DNA of 9,735 nucleotides from JARDZI01 sp041639705. Lineage in GTDB: Bacteria; Bacillota; Clostridia; Clostridiales; Caloramatoraceae. A program made the position numbers and the translations under genes. The notes under the pieces were generated by a model. That model did not search any database. It saw only the letters and a list, made by a program, of their open reading frames with translations, and had not been told where the DNA came from. The stretch covers positions 1-9,735 of the forward strand of contig JBEQBT010000119.1 of assembly GCA_041639705.1 (NCBI GenBank). The letters run 5' to 3'. Shown here piece by piece: positions 4,580 to 9,735 of this stretch (position 1 is the stretch's first letter; every line of letters starts with the position of its first letter).

Positions 4580-5527
4580 TTACTGTGTAATTATTGTTCC
4601 TGTAAGTCCCTTTAGGGCTTCTCTTGCTTTTTCTAGGGAGGTTACAATTGCTTTTCTTCCTGGTTTTGATTCTGCAAACATTAGTGCAGCTTTAACCTTA
4701 GGAAGCATTGAACCTGGTGCAAAGTGACCTTCTTCTATATACTTGTATGCTTCTGCAACTGACAAGTTTTGAAGGTTCTTTTGGTTTGGCTTGTTGAAGT
4801 TGATTGCTATCTGCTCAACAGCTGTTAGTATTACAAGCTCATCTGCATTAAGAAGCTCTGCAATTTTTTCTGAAGCTAAATCCTTGTCTATAACTGCAGG
4901 TACTCCTTCAAGCTTGCCGTTCTTTTCGATTACTGGAACTCCGCCTCCGCCAACTGTTATAACTACATGACCAGCTTCAACTAGAGTTTTAACAATAACT
5001 TCTTCAACTACAGCCTTAGGCATTGGTGATGCTACAACTCTTCTCCAGCCTCTGCCTGCATCTTCCTTCATTGTATAACCCTTCTCAGCCATAAGCTTTT
5101 TAGCTTGTTCTTCAGTGAAGAATGAGCCTACTGGCTTTGTTGGATTCTTAAATCCTGGGTCATTCTCATCAACAACAACCTGTGTAACGATTGCTGCAAC
5201 TTCTTTATTGATTTTTCTTTCTCTCATTTCTTCTCTTATTGCTTGCTGCAAATGATACCCTATATATCCCTGACTCATTGCTCCACATTCTGGGAATGGC
5301 ATTACAGGTATTCCTTCATTTGCTGCATTTGCTGTTTCATAGGTTGCAACAAATTGTCCAACCTGTGGTCCATTTCCATGAGCTATTATTACTTCGTGTC
5401 CATCTTCTATTAAATCAACAATGGCCTTTGAAGTCTCATGGCATGTTACAAGCTGCGCTTCAGCCGATGTGTCCTTTGGATTAGCCTGAAGTGCATTTCC
5501 ACCCAGTGCTACTACAATTCTTGCCAT
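4580..5527 (-). CDS. arcC: carbamate kinase, 315 aa
   Basis: Last enzyme of the arginine deiminase pathway: carbamoyl phosphate plus ADP gives ATP, CO2 and ammonia, in the cytoplasm. Amino-acid-kinase fold with VALGGNAL (6-13) at the N terminus, HGNGPQVG (50-57), the phosphate-binding GGGGVPV (193-199) and VIDKDLAS (212-219) in the nucleotide region. The length of 315 residues is usual for the family. ATG 5527 is preceded by AGGGGG about nine bases upstream. It lies 93 bases after arcB, with no visible terminator in between, so it is the third gene of one operon. The strong hairpin after its stop codon ends the transcript. The gene is intact. Confidence 0.96.
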   Translation of the reverse strand: MARIVVALGGNALQANPKDTSAEAQLVTCHETSKAIVDLIEDGHEVIIAHGNGPQVGQFVATYETANAANEGIPVMPFPECGAMSQGYIGYHLQQAIREEMRERKINKEVAAIVTQVVVDENDPGFKNPTKPVGSFFTEEQAKKLMAEKGYTMKEDAGRGWRRVVASPMPKAVVEEVIVKTLVEAGHVVITVGGGGVPVIEKNGKLEGVPAVIDKDLASEKIAELLNADELVILTAVEQIAINFNKPNQKNLQNLSVAEAYKYIEEGHFAPGSMLPKVKAALMFAESKPGRKAIVTSLEKAREALKGLTGTIITQ

Positions 5528-5620
5528 AATTTTTACCCCCTATATTCTTTAGTGATATTTCCATACAATTCTATTCTATAATAAATATAAACTAAGGGCA
5601 ATAAAATTTTGACTGATTAA

Positions 5621-6610
5621 TCAACCAATTGTTGCAACTATTACTGCCTTTATTGTATGCATTCTATTTTCCGCTTCATCAAATACTATTGAGTGCTTAC
5701 TTCTGAACACTTCATCAGTAACCTCACTTACATTAAGTCCTCTATCATTAGCTTCCCTTGCAACCTTTGTTTCAAGATCATGGTATGCTGGTAAACAGTG
5801 CATAAACTTAACCTCTGGATTTTCAGTTGCTCTAACCATGTCCATAGTGATTCTGAATGGTGTAAGTAATCTTACTCTTTCCTCCATTTGAGCTTCTTCT
5901 CCCATGGATACCCAAACATCTGAATAAAGAACATCTGCACCCTTTAGAGCTTCTATCTTATCTGTAACCTCTATAACTGCTCCAGTTTCCTTAGCAACCT
6001 CTTGAACCTTTGCAAAAATAGCTGCATCTGGCTTAAGTTCCTTTGGTCCGTATGCTACAAAGTGCATTCCCATTTTAGCAGCACCATACATTAGTGCATA
6101 GGACATGTTATTTCTGGTATCCCCCACAAACACAAATTTAATCTTATTTAATGGCTTAGGAATATGCTCTTCTATTGTTAAAAGGTCAGCAAGTACTTGA
6201 GTTGGATGATCAATGTCTGTTAACCCATTCCATACTGGAACTCCTGAATGTCTTGCTAGTTCTTCAACAACTGATTGCTTATACCCTCTGTATTCTATGC
6301 CATCGTAAAATCTTCCAAGAACCTTTGCAGTATCCTCTAATGATTCCTTCTTGCCCATTTGTGAGCTGTTTGAATCAAGGAAGGTTACATGAGCTCCCTC
6401 ATCAAGTGCTGCAACTTCAAATGCACATCTTGTTCTTGTTGAGGTTTTCTCGAATAAAAGAACTATATTCTTTCCCTTTAATAAATCATTATGAATACCT
6501 GCTCTCTTTTTTGCCTTAAGGTCACGTGCGAGATCAAGCATGTATCTAATTTCTAGTGGTGAGAAATCCATTAATGTTAAAAAGCTTCTTCCCTTTAAGT
6601 TTACTGGCAT
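5621..6610 (-). CDS. arcB: ornithine carbamoyltransferase (catabolic), 329 aa
   Basis: Splits citrulline with phosphate into ornithine and carbamoyl phosphate, second step of the pathway, as a cytoplasmic oligomer. The carbamoyl-phosphate domain carries STRTR (57-61) and HPTQ (135-138). The ornithine-binding domain carries FVGD (161-164), DVWVSMGEE (231-239) and HCLP (271-274) with its catalytic cysteine. The usual family length is 310-340 residues. The enzyme family also makes citrulline in arginine synthesis (argF), and sequence alone does not separate the two. The catabolic role is inferred from its place between arcA (24 bases upstream) and arcC. AAGGAGG lies eight bases before ATG 6610. 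Confidence 0.95.
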   Translation of the reverse strand: MPVNLKGRSFLTLMDFSPLEIRYMLDLARDLKAKKRAGIHNDLLKGKNIVLLFEKTSTRTRCAFEVAALDEGAHVTFLDSNSSQMGKKESLEDTAKVLGRFYDGIEYRGYKQSVVEELARHSGVPVWNGLTDIDHPTQVLADLLTIEEHIPKPLNKIKFVFVGDTRNNMSYALMYGAAKMGMHFVAYGPKELKPDAAIFAKVQEVAKETGAVIEVTDKIEALKGADVLYSDVWVSMGEEAQMEERVRLLTPFRITMDMVRATENPEVKFMHCLPAYHDLETKVAREANDRGLNVSEVTDEVFRSKHSIVFDEAENRMHTIKAVIVATIG

Positions 6611-6634
6611 TGTTATTCCTCCTTATGTATATGT

Positions 6635-7861
6635 TTATTTTATATCTTCTCTTTCAAGTGGCATACTCATACATCTTGGGCCACCTCTGCCCCTTGAAAG
6701 CTCTGAACTTGGTATGGTAAGTACTTTTATTCCTTTTTCCTCAAGAATTTCATTTGTAACATAGTTTCTCTCATATGTTACAACAACTCCAGGGGCGATT
6801 GCAAGGGTATTTGAGCCATCATTCCACTGCTCTCTTCCTGCAATCATTAAATCCCCGCCACCGCACTTTACTAATTCAACAGAATCGACCTTTAGTGCTG
6901 TCTTTAATATTTTATCAAGCGGGTTAGTATTATGTTTAAACTTAAGACTCCCCTTTGTACCACAAGTTACTTCATATATGCTTAATGGTCCTTCAATACC
7001 AGGATGTATTGTAAACTTATCATAGTCAACCATTGTGAATACAGTGTCAAGATGCATAAATGCTCTCTTCTTTGGAATCTCAAATACAAGTATTTTTTTA
7101 AAGCTTGAATTTCCATCAAGCAGGTTTTTAGCAAGTTGTTCAATTCCCTCTGCCATGGTTCTTTCACTGCACCCAATTGCCACAACCTCATCGGAAAGTA
7201 CAAGTATATCTCCACCTTCTATTGCAAATGAATTATCTCTATCATACAACAAAGGAATTGGAGGACTACTAAACATAGGATGATATTTATAAACATATTT
7301 TATAAATAATGTTTCTCTTCTTCTAGCTTCCATTCTCATTCTATTTATTGATATACCATCTCCTATTATTGCCCCTGGATCTCTAGTAAAATAAAGATTC
7401 GGCATTGGATCAAGGTGAAATGGATATTCATCAATCATAATATCAGCGAGGGATGTTGCTTTTTTTATTTCTACTTCTCCTCTTCTTACCCCTGTCATCA
7501 TTGAATCAATCATGTCTCTAGGGTACATAGATAAAAAATAGTTTCTAAGTGCTTCATAATATGCTGATGATGTGATACCACTTTCTATAAGGAATTCATC
7601 AATAAACTTCTCTCTTAACTCATTACTTTTAAATATATGTGTTAATAGCTCTTCTAAGTAAAGAACTTCAACTCCATTATTTTTAAGTATATTTGCAAAT
7701 CCATCATGCTCCTGTTGAGCTACTTTTAGATATGGTATATCATCAAATAAAAGTCTTCCGAGATACTCTGGAACTAGGTTTTCTACTTCTCTACCAGGTC
7801 TATGCAGCATAACCTTTTTTAGTTTGCCAATCTCGGAGGTTACTCTGATATTTAAATTCAT
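6635..7861 (-). CDS. arcA: arginine deiminase, 408 aa
   Basis: Hydrolyses arginine to citrulline and ammonia, the first step of the arginine deiminase route, giving energy and acid protection to anaerobes. The guanidine-modifying fold is complete: FTRDP (158-162), EGGDIL (215-220), FMHLDTVFT (268-276) with catalytic H270, and the C-terminal GGPRCMSMP with nucleophile C397. The length of 408 residues is typical. The start ATG 7861 follows GGGAGG. It is the first gene of arcABC; a candidate promoter and ArgR-like boxes lie in the 400 bases upstream. No arcD antiporter is linked in this window. Confidence 0.96.
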   Translation of the reverse strand: MNLNIRVTSEIGKLKKVMLHRPGREVENLVPEYLGRLLFDDIPYLKVAQQEHDGFANILKNNGVEVLYLEELLTHIFKSNELREKFIDEFLIESGITSSAYYEALRNYFLSMYPRDMIDSMMTGVRRGEVEIKKATSLADIMIDEYPFHLDPMPNLYFTRDPGAIIGDGISINRMRMEARRRETLFIKYVYKYHPMFSSPPIPLLYDRDNSFAIEGGDILVLSDEVVAIGCSERTMAEGIEQLAKNLLDGNSSFKKILVFEIPKKRAFMHLDTVFTMVDYDKFTIHPGIEGPLSIYEVTCGTKGSLKFKHNTNPLDKILKTALKVDSVELVKCGGGDLMIAGREQWNDGSNTLAIAPGVVVTYERNYVTNEILEEKGIKVLTIPSSELSRGRGGPRCMSMPLEREDIK

Positions 7862-7909
7862 GCCCTTTCCCTCCCATGCAAATTTTTATGTAAATTCAAC
7901 CGCATATAC

Positions 7910-7938
7910 ATTATACAACTACTGCATAAGTTTTAAAA
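7910..7938 (-). promoter_or_regulatory. likely arcA promoter
   Basis: A perfect TATAAT (7915-7910) with a weak TTTTAA (7938-7933) 17 bases upstream. It would start transcription about 40 bases before the arcA ATG. The poor -35 fits a promoter that needs an activator, which the ArgR-like boxes further upstream could bind. Confidence 0.55.
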
Positions 7939-8123
7939 GACTATTTTTATTATTTTATTTATTAATTATTCCACAGAATTAGATTAAAATAGACTCGTTT
8001 TAATTATGTTGAATTTTCCATTTAATATGCCAGATTTCCATTCCTAAACTATGTTATTTATCAACTAGAAGCAGGCATACCTGCCCTAAAGTTAAATAAT
8101 TTTTTTCTTATCATATTTCAAAT

Positions 8124-8186
8124 CATGTATATGCATGCTTTTATACAATTCGATGTATATTTATGCATGTATATACATTTATACAT
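8124..8186. promoter_or_regulatory. ArgR/AhrC-like operator cluster
   Basis: Repeated TGTATA / TGCATA half-sites in both directions. TGTATATTTATGCA (8154-8167) is a 14-base imperfect palindrome, TGTATATACATTTATACA (8168-8185) follows directly, and a weaker copy lies at 8124-8149. Such AT-rich paired boxes resemble arginine-repressor (ArgR/AhrC) sites. Their position about 210-270 bases upstream of the likely promoter suggests activation by looping rather than simple blocking. That role is inference. Confidence 0.6.
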
Positions 8187-8239
8187 TTTATTATATCTAC
8201 TATTATGTACTAAATATACTCATGTTATGTTTATACCAT

Positions 8240-8265
8240 AAAAAAGGATTGCATAAGCAATCCTT
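8240..8265 (-). terminator. prsA terminator
   Basis: AAGGATTGC (8244-8252) pairs with GCAATCCTT (8257-8265) across an ATAA loop, followed on the minus strand by a T run. The stem overlaps the prsA stop codon (8266-8264), and it separates prsA from the arc operon. Confidence 0.87.
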
Positions 8266-9256
8266 ATAATCTATCCTTATAAACTTTTATTGAAGCCTTA
8301 GTTTTCCACTCTTTCACTGTTGCATCATACTTATCGCTTTTCTTTTGATCAAGTATTTTTGTCTTAACATCTTCCTTAACTTCAGTAAGTGGTTTAACTG
8401 GGTATTCAGTTCTTTTATTAACCTTTATCAAATGCCATCCATCTTTAGTTTGTACTGGTTGGCTAACCATTCCTTCTGGAACAAGCTTAGCATACTCTAG
8501 GAAGGTTTTATCTATATTTATATCATTATAAGCTACGTCTCCTAAAAGACCGCCTTTATCCTTTGTACCATCAGTTCCATACTTCTTTGCAAGTTCTTCA
8601 AAGCTCTTTCCTGCATCATACTCATCCTTTATTTTTAAAGCTTCATCCTGTGTTTTAACAATTATGTGTGAAAGATTCATAGTATTTGGTTTTGTTGTAT
8701 AATCATAAAGGTTTTTCTGGTAATACTTATTTATTTCCTCATCAGTTACAGTAACATCCTTTACAACATAGTCATAAAGCTTGCCAATAATAATTTGTCT
8801 TTTAATGCTTTCTTTAAAATCATCTACAGTAAACTTCACAGCTGCTATCTGCTTAGTAAATTCTGCTTCGCCGCCTAATTTATCCATTTCTTCCTTTAGA
8901 GTTTTATCAATTTCTACAGTTAATTCAGCATCAGTTGGCACAAGCTTCAATTCTGTTGCCTTCTGAATTGCAAACATTTCATCTGCTAGACTATCAAGTG
9001 TTTGTTTCTTCACGTTCAATAAAGCAGCTGCATTTTCTGGTTTAGCAAAATATCCTGGTCCATAATATTGCTCATAATAGGCAATTTGTGATTCCATTCT
9101 TTTATCAAATTCCTGTTTTGTCATTTTTTCATTATTAACCTTTATAAGAACTGTTTTTGCTATTGCTTCAGGTGTTTTTGATATAAGTCCACAGCCTGTA
9201 AGCCCTATTATACTAATTGATAAGATCAATGCAATTATAACCCTAAACTTTTTCAT
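8264..9256 (-). CDS. prsA: foldase lipoprotein PrsA, parvulin type, 330 aa
   Basis: Peptidyl-prolyl cis/trans isomerase that helps secreted proteins fold outside the membrane. A lipoprotein signal peptide spans residues 1-21, with a hydrophobic core and lipobox LTGC (C22 would be lipidated), which anchors it to the outer face of the membrane. A SurA-like N-terminal chaperone part covers about 35-180. The parvulin (PpiC) domain covers about 193-281 with LSHIIV, KGGLLGD and GWHLIKV. A charged helical tail follows. The start ATG 9256 has GGGGAAGG upstream. It lies 48 bases after mfd in the same direction, an arrangement known in clostridia. A promoter in the gap and a terminator at its end suggest it can be transcribed on its own. 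Confidence 0.93.
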   Translation of the reverse strand: MKKFRVIIALILSISIIGLTGCGLISKTPEAIAKTVLIKVNNEKMTKQEFDKRMESQIAYYEQYYGPGYFAKPENAAALLNVKKQTLDSLADEMFAIQKATELKLVPTDAELTVEIDKTLKEEMDKLGGEAEFTKQIAAVKFTVDDFKESIKRQIIIGKLYDYVVKDVTVTDEEINKYYQKNLYDYTTKPNTMNLSHIIVKTQDEALKIKDEYDAGKSFEELAKKYGTDGTKDKGGLLGDVAYNDINIDKTFLEYAKLVPEGMVSQPVQTKDGWHLIKVNKRTEYPVKPLTEVKEDVKTKILDQKKSDKYDATVKEWKTKASIKVYKDRL

Positions 9257-9290
9257 TTGAATACCTTCCCCTCTATATGCTTTCCGCTAT

Positions 9291-9319
9291 ATTATAATAT
9301 ATTTTTATTCTTTATGCAA
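9291..9319 (-). promoter_or_regulatory. possible prsA promoter
   Basis: TATAAT (9296-9291) in the mfd-prsA gap with TTGCAT (9319-9314) 17 bases upstream, inside the mfd 3' end. The -10 is perfect, the -35 only partial. It would give prsA a promoter besides read-through from mfd. Confidence 0.5.
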
Positions 9320-9735
9320 ACTAATGATTTCTTCCACGAAATCCTTTAATTTTCTTACAGCATCATTGTTTCCATGGTCTAGTTTTATTCTCAATATAGG
9401 TTGTGAATTACTTCCATATGAGATACTGCCATTCATTTTAAGGTTTAACTTTCTTAATGTTTCCACATCAATATATTTTCCATCTTTAAATTGGACTGTG
9501 ATATCCTTTCCAAGCTGTTTAATGTTTGTTATCTTTATTTTTTTTGCAAGTCCCTTAATATATGCAATATTAATAAGATTTTCGAGAGACTTCGGTAAAT
9601 CACCAAACCTGTCTGTCATTTCTTCTTCTGTATCTATCTTATCCTCAATATTTTCTATGGAAGCAATTTTTTTATACATTTCAATTTTTAGCACCTGGTC
9701 TTCTATATAGTTGTCTGGAATGTATGCATTAATTG
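9305..9735 (-). CDS. mfd: transcription-repair coupling factor Mfd, C-terminal part
   Basis: Mfd is a large (about 1150 residues) cytoplasmic ATP-driven translocase that removes stalled RNA polymerase and recruits UvrA. Only about 142 C-terminal residues are here; the frame stays open to the right edge, so the gene is cut by the window and is not a small ORF starting at 9694. The segment AYIPDNYIEDQ followed by LKIEMYKKIASI and then DRFGDLPKSLENLINIAYIK is typical of the Mfd D7/TRCF region just after the helicase motor. A following domain ends in EEIISLHKE. The helicase motifs lie outside the window. The stop codon is TAA at 9307-9305, 48 bases before prsA. Confidence 0.92.
   Translation of the reverse strand, partial: INAYIPDNYIEDQVLKIEMYKKIASIENIEDKIDTEEEMTDRFGDLPKSLENLINIAYIKGLAKKIKITNIKQLGKDITVQFKDGKYIDVETLRKLNLKMNGSISYGSNSQPILRIKLDHGNNDAVRKLKDFVEEIISLHKE

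Larger units (their letters stand above)
7862..8239. other. noncoding arc control region
   Basis: No gene is seen between arcA and the prsA terminator. The gap holds the arcA promoter, ArgR-like boxes, a short inverted repeat GCAGG-CATA-CCTGC (8071-8084) without a T run, and an AT-rich inverted repeat (7983-7989 with 7998-8004). The purpose of the two inverted repeats is unknown. Confidence 0.6.

Noticed and set aside
8071..8084. GCAGG-CATA-CCTGC as a terminator
   Set aside because: The stem is only five pairs and has no adjoining T run in either direction.
9305..9694. Stand-alone 129-residue protein
   Set aside because: The frame continues to the window edge with typical Mfd sequence; the apparent start is an internal GTG.

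Overview
The window looks like chromosomal DNA of a low-GC anaerobic Firmicute, most likely a clostridium. The support is the AT-rich codon use, strong AGGAGG-type ribosome binding sites, the mfd-prsA gene pair, an arginine deiminase operon (arcA-arcB-arcC), and a Gram-positive-type LexA box. Species cannot be named from the sequence alone.

Right part (about 4540-9735), ordinary chromosome, all read leftward. It holds the 3' end of mfd (transcription-repair coupling), prsA (lipoprotein foldase) with its own terminator, and a roughly 400-base regulatory gap with ArgR-like boxes and a promoter. Then come arcA, arcB and arcC, closed by a strong terminator at 4539-4574. The three Arc enzymes convert arginine to ornithine, ammonia, CO2 and ATP. 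No arginine/ornithine antiporter gene (arcD) is in the window.

Left part (1-4515), the unusual part: a complete-looking integron. On the minus strand, in order, there is (i) a LexA/SOS box and promoter; (ii) a tyrosine recombinase gene (3388-4440); (iii) a short noncoding stretch with an extended -10 promoter (candidate Pc) and a candidate attI whose crossover point is at 3276/3277; and (iv) an array of four complete gene cassettes plus the start of a fifth. Each complete cassette ends in an attC-like site (2390-2508, 1405-1536, 767-886, 74-193). The cargo is a RibD-C/DHFR-like reductase, a SerB-like HAD phosphatase, a small coiled-coil protein encoded against the array direction with its own promoter and terminator, and a 127-residue protein of unknown function.

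The key evidence is internal. The first bases of every complete cassette (TTAGCTG, TTATACGC, TTATCTGAT, TTATCTG) are complementary to the outer R'' arm of that same cassette's attC and not always to the neighbouring one. This is the signature of cassettes inserted as circles by G|TT recombination. It fixes the array direction (leftward), the cassette limits and the attI point.

The recombinase has all catalytic residues but seems to lack the extra domain that defines classical IntI integrases, and it carries an N-terminal extension of about 70 residues resembling a HARP-like module. Its 3' end faces attI, so it reads in the same direction as the cassettes. Inference: this is an SOS-controlled integron of a non-classical type in a clostridium, lying just beyond the terminator of the arginine deiminase operon.
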